A DNA stretch of 28,357 nt from Cyanobacteria bacterium UBA11153 (lineage in GTDB: Bacteria; Cyanobacteriota; Cyanobacteriia; Cyanobacteriales; Coleofasciculaceae). The stretch lies in contig DOIX01000426.1 in NCBI GenBank assembly GCA_003511885.1, positions 1 through 28,357 on the forward strand. Direction: 5' to 3'. The notes under the pieces are model-generated. The model did no database searches and had not been told where the DNA came from. It was given only the letters and a program-made list of their open reading frames with translations. How positions within the stretch are numbered: the first letter of the stretch is position 1; each line of letters starts with the position of its first letter. The translations under genes and the position numbers were made by a program. Below, piece by piece: positions 1-6,388 of the stretch.

Positions 1-26
1 GCATTTAATTTATCTGTTTTGAATGA

Positions 27-55
27 GGGGGAGCAGGGGTGCAGGGGAGCTGGGG
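27..55 (+). repeat. G-rich 8-bp tandem repeat with G-quadruplex pattern
   Basis: Four runs of four to five G (27-31, 36-39, 44-47, 52-55) are separated by three four-base loops (AGCA, TGCA, AGCT), so the period is exactly 8 bp. The pattern satisfies a four-tetrad G-quadruplex rule on the plus strand, about 85 bases before the likely start of the DUF4388 gene. G-rich short tandem repeats like this are common in cyanobacterial intergenic DNA, so folding or function is only inferred. Confidence 0.6.
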
Positions 56-138
56 AGAAGGTTTGATGACTTATTTCCCTAACTTGAAAATATCCGGTTT
101 AAATGCGCAGCAGCTTATTTAACTTCTATGTACAAGTT

Positions 139-1020
139 ATGAGTATAGTAGGGTACATCGCAGACTTTTCGTTACCAGAAATTTTCCACTGGGCGGAAAA
201 AGGCCGAAAAAGTGGATTACTAATGCTCCGTCCATTAGGAAACACTCAAAGAGCAGAAGAATCAGTGTATTATGTCTGGATATTTCAGGGACAGATTGTC
301 GCTGTAGCTAATCGATTAGATTATCAAGGTTTAGTGTCGATAATACAAAAATACCAATGGGTTAGCGATCGCGTGATGGGTAAAGTAGTCCAGTGTTGTT
401 GCCCAATAAATAAGCCATTAGGGCTTTGTCTGAAAAATAACGGTATTTTAGAAGGAAAACAACTAAAACAGCTATTTCAGATTCAAGTAATAAAGCAAAT
501 TTATGCTTTATTTCAAATTGAGGAAGCTGAGTTTAAATTCGATCAAAAAGTGCCCATACCCGGACAGGAAATGACAGGCTTAAGTATATCAGCGACAGGA
601 GCAACATTAATGGGATTGCGATCCCGAAAAAACTGGGCAACTTTAGCAGATAAATTACCAGATCCAGATGGAAGTATAGTGGGGACAATTACCGAGGAAC
701 CCAGTTACCATCTGACTCCTCTGGAATGGCAGATTTGGGAATACACAAAAGTCACTATATCTCTAAATACGATCGCAAAAGAATTGAGACTACCAATAGG
801 GAAAGTTCAGGAAATTGCCTATCTATTCATCGCAGTTGGTTTAGCGGAAGAAGTACCGTTATTAGCGAGTAACCTGCCCAGCCAAGCCATTAATCTTGTC
901 CCCACAGACTTGACAGAAGAAAGCCCCAAAGAAAAAATAGGTACATCATTTGTCCAAAACTTAGTCGGTTTCTTACGCAGTCATAAATCCCCACAATTAT
1001 CCATAACAACTTTAAATTAA
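139..1020 (+). CDS. DUF4388 (PatA N-terminal-like) domain protein
   Basis: Probable cytoplasmic signalling-type protein of unknown function, about 293 residues from the chosen start. The opening MSIVGYIADFSLPEIF followed by GRKSGLLML is the typical beginning of the DUF4388 domain, which in cyanobacteria is found alone or in front of response-regulator modules such as PatA. Here no receiver domain or output domain is visible. The middle and C-terminal parts (residues about 185-245, with the segment TPLEWQIWEYTKVTISLNT) resemble the helical winged-helix-like tail often seen in these proteins. An ATG at 103 would add 12 residues; I prefer 139 because family members start just before the GYxADFSLPEIF motif, although neither start has a clear ribosome site. 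The stop codon is followed at once by a heptamer repeat array, and the next gene converges on it. Confidence 0.75.
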   Translation: MSIVGYIADFSLPEIFHWAEKGRKSGLLMLRPLGNTQRAEESVYYVWIFQGQIVAVANRLDYQGLVSIIQKYQWVSDRVMGKVVQCCCPINKPLGLCLKNNGILEGKQLKQLFQIQVIKQIYALFQIEEAEFKFDQKVPIPGQEMTGLSISATGATLMGLRSRKNWATLADKLPDPDGSIVGTITEEPSYHLTPLEWQIWEYTKVTISLNTIAKELRLPIGKVQEIAYLFIAVGLAEEVPLLASNLPSQAINLVPTDLTEESPKEKIGTSFVQNLVGFLRSHKSPQLSITTLN

Positions 1021-1096
1021 TTTAGGGTTGGTTATTGGTTAGGAGTTAGTTGAACAAACAAGCAAAAACTAACAATAAACAACCAATAACAAACAA
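1021..1096. repeat. Convergent heptamer arrays forming an inverted repeat
   Basis: The gap between two converging genes consists of heptamers. From the plus-strand stop it reads TTTAGGG, TTGGTTA, TTGGTTA, GGAGTTA. From the minus-strand stop at 1097 it reads (minus strand) TTGTTTG, TTATTGG, TTGTTTA, TTGTTAG, TTTTTGC. As a result GTTATTGGTT (1031-1040) and AACCAATAAC (1081-1090) form a perfect 10-bp inverted repeat with a 40-base loop. It could serve as a bidirectional transcription end or be a by-product of repeat growth. Confidence 0.6.
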
Positions 1097-1834
1097 CTAA
1101 TCAGTCATTTCATCCGGAGTCAAATGGGAATTGACAACCTCACCATCGCGAAACAAAATAATCCGATGAGTTAAGCGAGCAACATCCGGCTCATGAGTTA
1201 CCATCACAACCGTAATCCCACTATGATTCAATTCAGTAAAAATATCCATAACTTCAGCAGTAGTGCGAGAATCTAGTGCCCCAGTTGGTTCATCCGCTAA
1301 AAGTAGAACAGGTCTATTCACAATAGCACGCGCGATCGCAACTCGCTGCTGTTGTCCGCCAGATAGCTGATTGGGCTTATTAGAGCTGCGATTTTCCAAT
1401 CCTACTCGTTTGAGAGCTTCCAGGGCGCGATCCCGTCTTTCCTTCGGGGGAACACCAGCATACACCATCGGGAGCATTACATTTTCCAATGCCGTGAGTT
1501 GAGATAATAAGTGAAACTGTTGAAAAACAAATCCCAGCTTAACATTTCTAATCCAGGCTAACTCGTCATCATCTAATTGAGAAACATCCACACCATCTAA
1601 ATAATAATGCCCTGATGTCGGTCGATCCAGACAACCGATAATATTCATCGCCGTAGATTTCCCAGAGCCAGATGCCCCCATAATTGAGCAATATTCACCC
1701 TCTTCTACAGTTAGGTTAATACCATCGATGGCTTTGACTTCAGTGTTGCCTGTACCATAGATTTTAGAGATATTTTCCAGGTGAATAATTTGGGGATGGT
1801 GAAGCGGAGTATCCATGCTACCTGTAGAGGACAT
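1097..1834 (-). CDS. ABC transporter ATP-binding protein, MacB/LolD/DevA type
   Basis: Cytoplasmic ATPase subunit of an ABC exporter of the MacB/LolD class, which powers mechanotransmission-type permeases handling lipoproteins, glycolipids or drugs. Visible motifs: Walker [10 protein letters not shown] (about residues 53-61), Q-loop FVFQQFHLL, the LolD/MacB-typical [10 protein letters not shown], signature [14 protein letters not shown], Walker [13 protein letters not shown], and switch His in VTHEPDVA. The length of about 245 residues is normal. A GTG at 1846 would add four residues; I chose ATG 1834 (ATG 1816 is also possible), because the family usually begins shortly before the LENISKIYG strand. 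No FtsX-like permease or HlyD-like adaptor gene lies next to it, so its partner must be encoded elsewhere; in cyanobacteria such ATPases are often called DevA-like. Substrate unknown. Confidence 0.9.
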   Translation of the reverse strand: MSSTGSMDTPLHHPQIIHLENISKIYGTGNTEVKAIDGINLTVEEGEYCSIMGASGSGKSTAMNIIGCLDRPTSGHYYLDGVDVSQLDDDELAWIRNVKLGFVFQQFHLLSQLTALENVMLPMVYAGVPPKERRDRALEALKRVGLENRSSNKPNQLSGGQQQRVAIARAIVNRPVLLLADEPTGALDSRTTAEVMDIFTELNHSGITVVMVTHEPDVARLTHRIILFRDGEVVNSHLTPDEMTD

Positions 1835-1849
1835 TACACAACACACCCT

Positions 1850-1855
1850 ATTATA
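1850..1855 (-). promoter_or_regulatory. Possible -10 box of the ABC ATPase gene
   Basis: On the minus strand a perfect TATAAT lies about 15 bases before the ATG at 1834. No good -35 hexamer is found at the usual distance, and the resulting leader would be only about 10 bases, so this is tentative. Confidence 0.3.
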
Positions 1856-1876
1856 ACAATATACTGTTTGTAGATT

Positions 1877-1914
1877 TTATTGACAATTGGAAATGTTATT
1901 GACAACTGAGAATG
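1877..1914 (+). repeat. Two 19-bp direct repeats upstream of the MerR-like gene
   Basis: TTATTGACAATTGGAAATG (1877-1895) is followed head to tail by TTATTGACAACTGAGAATG (1896-1914), 16 of 19 bases identical. Each copy holds a consensus TTGACA. The repeat sits between divergent genes, directly before the MerR-like regulator, and could be an operator for it. It could also be a member of the TTGACAA-type short repeats common in this genome. Confidence 0.6.
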
Positions 1915-1927
1915 TTACTGTTAAACT
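1899..1927 (+). promoter_or_regulatory. Candidate promoter of the MerR-like/VWA-macro unit
   Basis: TTGACA (1899-1904) and TAAACT (1922-1927) are separated by 17 bases. Transcription would start close to the ATG at 1934, and there is no Shine-Dalgarno sequence before that ATG, so the message could be leaderless or nearly so. The -10 match is moderate. Confidence 0.35.
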
Positions 1928-1933
1928 AGAAAA

Positions 1934-2557
1934 ATGAATATATTGCAACAACTAGCTTTAAGTAACCCTAGCTGGTCGCTAGAAGCGTTTGTTCAAATTA
2001 CCAACGACTTACTGCCCCAATATTTACCAACTCAACCAGGAAACACGAGAATTCGAGAGGAGGTAACACCCCGTTTAGTTAGGCATTACACCACATTAGA
2101 GATGGTAGATGAACCTTTCAAAGAAGGTCGTTATGCCATCTATAATTATCGGCATTTACTACAAATTCTGGTAGTGAGACGCTTATTATCAGAAGGATTT
2201 GGTGCTAGCGCCATTGCCCAACTAGCCCGCAAAAAAACTAACATCGAACTCGAAAATCTCCTCAGTGGAGGTGTAGAGTTAAGCGTCACTCCTGCTAACC
2301 CTGCTTTAGCCTATCTAGAACAACTACAACAGGAACGTTACTCAACTCCATCATCCCTAAATCTTACCACACATACACCTGAGATCGTACCCAGCAAAAT
2401 TAACGCCAATCAATGGATAAGGTTAGAGATTTTACCGGGATTAGAACTTCACATCCGAGAAGATTTTCCCTATCCTAACAGTCCCAACGAATATAATTCT
2501 CTACTCCAATCTATTGCCCAAAAACTCAAAGATTTCACAGCTAACAGAAAGAGATAA
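1934..2557 (+). CDS. MerR-like helix-turn-helix regulator
   Basis: Probable transcription regulator of 207 residues. Residues about 40-105 read like a divergent MerR winged helix: IREEVTPRLVRHYTTLEMVDEP, then a GRYAIYNYRHLLQILVVRRLL helix and an EGFGASAIAQLA helix, as in MerR proteins where a wing precedes the conserved Y-x-x-xHL segment. The C-terminal half has no recognisable metal- or ligand-binding motif; the segment WIRLEILPGLELHI (about residues 160-173) may be a small sensor strand pair. Six bases separate its stop from the ATG of the VWA-macro gene, so the two are surely co-transcribed and the regulator probably controls its own unit. Similar regulator/VWA neighbours are familiar from cyanobacterial genomes. 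The ligand is unknown. Confidence 0.7.
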   Translation: MNILQQLALSNPSWSLEAFVQITNDLLPQYLPTQPGNTRIREEVTPRLVRHYTTLEMVDEPFKEGRYAIYNYRHLLQILVVRRLLSEGFGASAIAQLARKKTNIELENLLSGGVELSVTPANPALAYLEQLQQERYSTPSSLNLTTHTPEIVPSKINANQWIRLEILPGLELHIREDFPYPNSPNEYNSLLQSIAQKLKDFTANRKR

Positions 2558-2563
2558 CCAGCC

Positions 2564-4333
2564 ATGAAAATCCCGAATATTGAGCTAATTCCTTTACGAA
2601 CAGCAGTTGCTACTGACTCGCCAACGACAATAGATGTAGTAGTCAGAATTACCCCACCAGATAATGAAAATAACCTGGAACGACCTACACTTAATATAGG
2701 TCTTGTCATCGATCGTTCCGGTTCGATGTCAGGTCAAAAAATTCAATATGCCTGTCAAGCAGCCTGTTATGTAATAGAGCAATTACTAACAAAAGATCGA
2801 GTCAGCGTTACGGTGTATGACGATAATATATCAACCATCGTTCCCAGTACTTTAGTCAAGAATAAACCGGAAATTATCTGTCAGATTCAAGGCTTACAAC
2901 CGGGAAATATGACCGCACTTCATGGAGGCTGGCTTCAAGGAGGAATGGAAGTAAGCAAACATCTCAATCCAGAACATTTGAATCGCGTGATGTTGCTATC
3001 AGATGGTTTGGCAAATGTGGGAGAGACAAACCCAGATGTAATTAGTTCCGATGTACAGGGTTTGGCAAAACGCGGCGTAAGTACCACCACATTAGGAGTT
3101 GGGGACGATTATAATGAAGACTTGATGGAAGCAATTGCTAAAAGCGGTGATGGCAATTACTATTATATTCAATCTCCCGAACAACTCCCGAATATCTTCG
3201 CTAAAGAATTACTGGGTTTAGTATCAACTTTTGGCACAGGTGTGACATTAGGAATCGAACCTCAAGCTGGTGTTAATCTGGTTGAAGTTCTTAATGACTT
3301 GCAAGTTAATAATAACGGTCATTACCAATTGCCTAACTTGATTTTTAGCAATCCTCTAGATGTAGTTGTGCGCTTAAAAGTACCACCAATTGAAGAAACT
3401 AATGATTTATGTTATTTTCGCCTTGCTTGGGATAGCCCCAAAGAAGAAGAACGACAAGAACTTTGCGTTAGCTTGCGCCTACCATCCATTCCGAAAGTGC
3501 AATTAGATGAGTTGCCATTTAATGCTGAAGTCCGTCAACAAACGGCATTAATGATGGCAGCAAAAGCTAAAAAAGAAGCGGTACAATTAGTAGATCGAGG
3601 CGATTATAACAGAGCGAGAGAAGTACTACAACAAACTCGACAACAGATTTTGAGTCAACCCCATTTATCAATGGCTGTACCAGAAGCATCCGCATTGGAT
3701 GACTTGGATAAAGAATTGGAAAGACGAAATATACGACATTATCGCAAAATGTCTACGGAGCAAAGTTATCGTCGTTCTTCTCGTCATAGTCGGGGTCACT
3801 TTAGCTTATTCTATGCCTATAGTAAAGGACCTGTAATCGGTGATATTAGCCAATATTCAGTCAATGCGATTGTTAATTCTGCTGATAGCTACCTGTCATA
3901 TAGTGGTGCTATTTCTAGTGCAATTCACCGTGCCGCAGGACCTCAACTTCTAGAAGCTTGTCGCCAATTAAATGGCTGTGCTGTTGGTGATGCCAAGATT
4001 ACACCGGGATATAATTTAGCCGCATCTTGGGTGATTCATACTGTTGCCCCTGTATGGCAAGGGGGTTCCCAACAGGAAGAACAATGGTTGGCTAAATGTT
4101 ACCGCCGTTGTTTAGAATTAGCTGTCCAAAATTCAATCGCTAGTATTGCATTTCCGGCAATCGGTGTCGGTGCTTTACATTTCCCTAAAGAAATCGCTGC
4201 TAAAGTGGCATTTGCTGAAACTAGCAAATTCTTGATGAGTAATTCATCGATTGGGGAAATTATTTTTGTTTGTTTTGATAAAGAAATTCATCAGTGCTAT
4301 CAGGAGGAATTTGCTAAAATTGCAGGATGGTAA
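2564..4333 (+). CDS. von Willebrand factor A domain protein fused to a macro domain
   Basis: Two-domain protein of 589 residues without signal peptide or membrane segment, hence probably cytoplasmic. The N-terminal VWA domain (about 40-215) has a complete metal-ion-dependent adhesion site: D50-x-S52-x-S54 in IDRSGSMSG, a Thr in NMTALHGG and the LLSDGLANVG strand. Residues about 220-400 form the beta-rich and helical tail usual in this VWA class. A basic linker (RRSSRHSRGH) leads to a macro domain (about 420-585) with GDISQYSVNAIVNSAD, AIHRAAGPQLLEAC, GDAKITPGY and AFPAIGVGALHFP. Macro domains bind or hydrolyse ADP-ribose derivatives. The usual AAN of the first loop is SAD here and the glycine-rich GGGG is YSGA, so binding without MacroD-type hydrolysis is possible. 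It follows the MerR-like gene by six bases. Its job is unknown; NAD- or ADP-ribose-linked stress or conflict signalling is an inference. Confidence 0.8.
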   Translation: MKIPNIELIPLRTAVATDSPTTIDVVVRITPPDNENNLERPTLNIGLVIDRSGSMSGQKIQYACQAACYVIEQLLTKDRVSVTVYDDNISTIVPSTLVKNKPEIICQIQGLQPGNMTALHGGWLQGGMEVSKHLNPEHLNRVMLLSDGLANVGETNPDVISSDVQGLAKRGVSTTTLGVGDDYNEDLMEAIAKSGDGNYYYIQSPEQLPNIFAKELLGLVSTFGTGVTLGIEPQAGVNLVEVLNDLQVNNNGHYQLPNLIFSNPLDVVVRLKVPPIEETNDLCYFRLAWDSPKEEERQELCVSLRLPSIPKVQLDELPFNAEVRQQTALMMAAKAKKEAVQLVDRGDYNRAREVLQQTRQQILSQPHLSMAVPEASALDDLDKELERRNIRHYRKMSTEQSYRRSSRHSRGHFSLFYAYSKGPVIGDISQYSVNAIVNSADSYLSYSGAISSAIHRAAGPQLLEACRQLNGCAVGDAKITPGYNLAASWVIHTVAPVWQGGSQQEEQWLAKCYRRCLELAVQNSIASIAFPAIGVGALHFPKEIAAKVAFAETSKFLMSNSSIGEIIFVCFDKEIHQCYQEEFAKIAGW

Positions 4334-4354
4334 GATGGTGTCCATCTAAAATAC

Positions 4355-4465
4355 AGCAACCGCCAGGACAGTTATGACATTCTCAATTCCTCAAACACTT
4401 GATTTTACAGTTTTCTTCCTGAGCCAAGAGCCAAGAGCCAAGAGCCTCTAGTCCCTCGCTATAGT
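4355..4465. repeat. Bipartite dispersed intergenic repeat, copy 1
   Basis: A 55-bp block (4355-4409) matches 24008-24062 at 47 of 55 positions, including an uninterrupted 20-base stretch (GACATTCTCAATTCCTCAAA). An 18-bp block (4448-4465, CTAGTCCC..GCTATA.T) matches 24081-24098 at 15 of 18 positions. Between the blocks this copy holds a GAGCCAA heptamer array. Both copies lie downstream of a plus-strand gene. There is no coding potential. Confidence 0.75.
4421..4446. repeat. GAGCCAA heptamer array
   Basis: Three perfect GAGCCAA units followed by GAGCC. It lies inside copy 1 of the dispersed repeat, at the place where copy 2 has a different (CCAGTCC-type) short repeat. Confidence 0.85.
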
Positions 4466-4537
4466 AAACCTGAGTTCGCTGAAGGCAATCGAGTTTAGAG
4501 CGCGTGCTCCCTGGTTCCACACCCCACATCCCACACC

Positions 4538-4567
4538 CTGACATTACCTTGGTACTCCTGCTAAAAT
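4538..4567 (+). promoter_or_regulatory. Candidate extended -10 promoter of the LapA-domain gene
   Basis: CTGACA (4538-4543) and TAAAAT (4562-4567) are 18 bases apart, and TGC directly before TAAAAT gives an extended -10. The predicted start lies about 28 bases before the ATG at 4602. The same TGCTAAAAT occurs before the gene at 19481. Confidence 0.45.
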
Positions 4568-4601
4568 TGGCGAACGGAAGTATGATCGAGGATCTATAAG
4601 G

Positions 4602-4949
4602 ATGGGACCAATTAATTTTTTGATTATTTTTGCTCTGTGTTTAGTTTTGGCTTTATTTAGCCTGGAAAACACGACTCCGGTTGCGATTCAGGTGGTGAGT
4701 GGGGTTCAGGTGGAAGCACCTCTGGCAATTGAACTGATTTGTGCGATGGGGATTGGGGGTGTCCTTGCCTGGATGTTCGGTATTTGGCTGAGATTTCTCA
4801 GATACATGTCATCTCGGAAAGTGGTTAGCCAAATCAAAAGCAAAGAAAAGCAGATTAAGGAATTACAGGAGGATATGGAACGTTACAAAGTAGAACTAGA
4901 AGAGAAACCCTTGCCTGCTTTATCAGCAGCAGAGTCTGGGGAGCAATAG
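4602..4949 (+). CDS. LapA-domain (DUF1049) inner-membrane protein
   Basis: Small membrane protein of 115 residues. Residues about 4-21 (FLIIFALCLVLALFSL) and about 43-66 (LICAMGIGGVLAWMFGIWL) are two hydrophobic helices. Between them is a short periplasmic strand region with NTTPVAIQVV, typical of the LapA/DUF1049 family. After residue 70 follows a charged coiled coil (QIKSKEKQIKELQEDMERYK). This is the standard layout of the family; the Escherichia coli relative LapA works with LapB in lipopolysaccharide control. In cyanobacteria the role is not established. GAGG at 4588-4591 is a usable ribosome site 10 bases before the ATG. It stands alone, 190 bases before scpA. Confidence 0.8.
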   Translation: MGPINFLIIFALCLVLALFSLENTTPVAIQVVSGVQVEAPLAIELICAMGIGGVLAWMFGIWLRFLRYMSSRKVVSQIKSKEKQIKELQEDMERYKVELEEKPLPALSAAESGEQ

Positions 4950-4984
4950 CCATCATTCGATTTTAGAGAGAATAGGGAATGGAG

Positions 4985-5012
4985 TTTTTGGTTGTGAGTT
5001 TTTGGTTTTTGG
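4985..5012. repeat. Short TTTTTGG heptamer array
   Basis: Four heptamers, TTTTTGG, TTGTGAG, TTTTTGG, TTTTTGG, lie 35 bases after the LapA-domain gene. They belong to the same TTRTTNG heptamer class as the arrays at other gene ends. Confidence 0.55.
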
Positions 5013-5120
5013 TGCAACTGACAATTGATATCAAGTCCGGTGGGATCGGTAGTGTCAAAAACTCTCCACGTCGCCGTTTCCCCGTGTCATTCCCAATCGT
5101 AGGTATTCAAAACGAGAAAT

Positions 5121-5141
5121 AACCAGTAACCAATAACCAAT
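5121..5141. repeat. scpA: AACCAAT heptamer array carrying the scpA start codon
   Basis: Three heptamers (AACCAGT, AACCAAT, AACCAAT) end at 5141, and the scpA ATG (5140-5142) is formed by the last two bases of the array and the next G. An in-frame TAA at 5134-5136, also made by the repeat, rules out an upstream start in this frame. No Shine-Dalgarno sequence is present. Confidence 0.75.
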
Positions 5142-5931
5142 GACACCTGCAACCGAAGCCATTGCGCTGCTCATCGATCTCGCACAGCGCGGGGAAATTA
5201 ATCCTTGGGATGTTCAGGTGATTGAGGTAATTGACCGCTATTTAAGCACCCTACCCCTAAACGATCCCGAAGCTAGGCCAGGAGAAACTGACTTATCTCA
5301 GCCCGGACAGGCTTTTTTATGGGCATCAATGCTAGTTTTACTCAAAGCCAACACTCTCGAAAGTATCGATGAGGAAGAAGAGATAGAAGTCGAGGAAGTA
5401 ACTGAAGATCTGGATGGTAGTGGGAATACTAGATTACCATTGCATTTAGAGCAGCATCTACGCCGTCGCACGGCTGCACCGCCGCCAAAAAGACGACCAG
5501 TTACCCTCTCGGAGTTAATTCAGCAGTTACAGGAGATGGCGGCTCAGTTAGAAGAAACTCCTGCCCCCTCCCGTACTAAGTCTCACCATTCCATCTTGAG
5601 ATCTCAAGCCGCTAAAGCCATAGCCCATCTGGCACATGATGAAAATCTGACTGAAATTGCTAAACGCTTGGAAGTATTCTTCTCCCGTCACTGGCAAAAA
5701 TTATCTGTCGCCAAGGATTGGCTGAATTTAGATCAATTGTTAGAGTGGTGGTCGGTATCTACAACAGAATCCGCGATCGCATTGGGTGAATCTCCCAGAA
5801 AGGGGACTAACTCTCCTGCCCCTGACAGAGTTGGTGTCTTTTGGGCACTGCTGTTGCTGTCAGCCCAGTCTAAGGTTGAGTTATCCCAAGAGGAATTCTA
5901 CCAAGAGTTAAAAATCCGGGTGTTGGAGTAG
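5140..5931 (+). CDS. scpA: Segregation and condensation protein A (ScpA)
   Basis: Kleisin subunit of the SMC-ScpA-ScpB condensin complex, which compacts and helps segregate the chromosome. The N-terminal segment MTPATEAIALLIDLAQRGEI followed by NPWDVQVIEVIDRYL is the conserved SMC-neck-binding helix region of ScpA. A middle acidic and proline-rich linker (about residues 80-130) and a C-terminal winged helix (about 230-263, VFWALLLLSAQSKVELSQEEF) complete the family plan. At 263 residues it has normal length for cyanobacteria. The start is fixed by an in-frame stop at 5134-5136. smc and scpB are not in the window. Directly downstream lies a fragmentary duplication of its own 3' part. Confidence 0.88.
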   Translation: MTPATEAIALLIDLAQRGEINPWDVQVIEVIDRYLSTLPLNDPEARPGETDLSQPGQAFLWASMLVLLKANTLESIDEEEEIEVEEVTEDLDGSGNTRLPLHLEQHLRRRTAAPPPKRRPVTLSELIQQLQEMAAQLEETPAPSRTKSHHSILRSQAAKAIAHLAHDENLTEIAKRLEVFFSRHWQKLSVAKDWLNLDQLLEWWSVSTTESAIALGESPRKGTNSPAPDRVGVFWALLLLSAQSKVELSQEEFYQELKIRVLE

Positions 5932-6032
5932 TACCAAATCGCGATCTATGAAAGCTGATGCTCAATTGCGATCGGCTTCGCTCCTGCAATCAGGCAATCG
6001 CACGCCCAGGGTGATTCTGCTCAGTCTGGGAC

Positions 6033-6067
6033 TGAATCTCCACTCCCAGACCGAGTTAGTGTCTTTT
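6033..6067 (+). repeat. Partial duplicate of the scpA 3' region
   Basis: TGAATCTCC (6033-6041) followed by a 23-base block (6045-6067) repeats 5787-5795 and 5820-5842 of scpA. The 23-base blocks agree at 20 positions, and 20 bases present in scpA between the two matches are missing here. Read in the matching frame it gives ESPLPDRVSVF, comparable to the ESP...PDRVGVF of ScpA, and then runs to a stop. It is most likely a decayed tandem duplication; the 64-codon frame 5948-6142 over it does not look like a real gene. Confidence 0.45.
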
Positions 6068-6208
6068 TCATCTACCATACCAGGATTGACAGAAAGAGTT
6101 GAAAAACAACAATTGGAGCGTGACTATTTCACCACTTGCTAGCAATCTAGATCCACAATCTGGCTAGAATAACTATCCGCAAACAGTCGATTTAGTTAAA
6201 AATCCCTT

Positions 6209-6240
6209 CGGTAGTACAAAAAAATTTTGTCCATCTACCG
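6209..6240. other. Hairpin in the scpA-cugP spacer
   Basis: CGGTAG (6209-6214) pairs with CTACCG (6235-6240), and inside it ACAAAA pairs with TTTTGT, giving 12 base pairs with a small asymmetric bulge and an AAA loop. It could end scpA transcription, but no clean T-tract follows. Confidence 0.5.
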
Positions 6241-6287
6241 TTTCAAAACGCTAATTTCTGTCATTTTCCCGGTATATAAATAAATTA

Positions 6288-6339
6288 AGTCTCGCCAAAG
6301 TAGTCAGTTGCTAGCACAACAGACTAATCGGACGAGACT
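6288..6339 (+). other. Nested stem-loop in the cugP leader
   Basis: AGTCTCG (6288-6294) pairs with CGAGACT (6333-6339). Further in, TAGTC pairs with GACTA and GTTG with CAAC, around a loop containing GCTAGC. The element ends 49 bases before the cugP ATG, and an AT-rich TATATAAAT (6273-6281) lies just before it as a possible -10. It may be a structured 5' leader; no known riboswitch class was recognised. Confidence 0.45.
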
Positions 6340-6388
6340 CAATTGACCAAATTATCAATCTGTGGTCTAGCTTGAGGAAAAAATAATT

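Noticed and set aside
2470..2709. 79-codon minus-strand frame across the MerR/VWA junction
   Set aside because: It lies opposite two well-supported genes; its hydrophobic look comes from the complementary codons.
5948..6142. 64-codon plus-strand frame after scpA
   Set aside because: No ribosome site and no family resemblance. It reads through a degenerate duplicate of scpA in a different frame and ends in low-information sequence.
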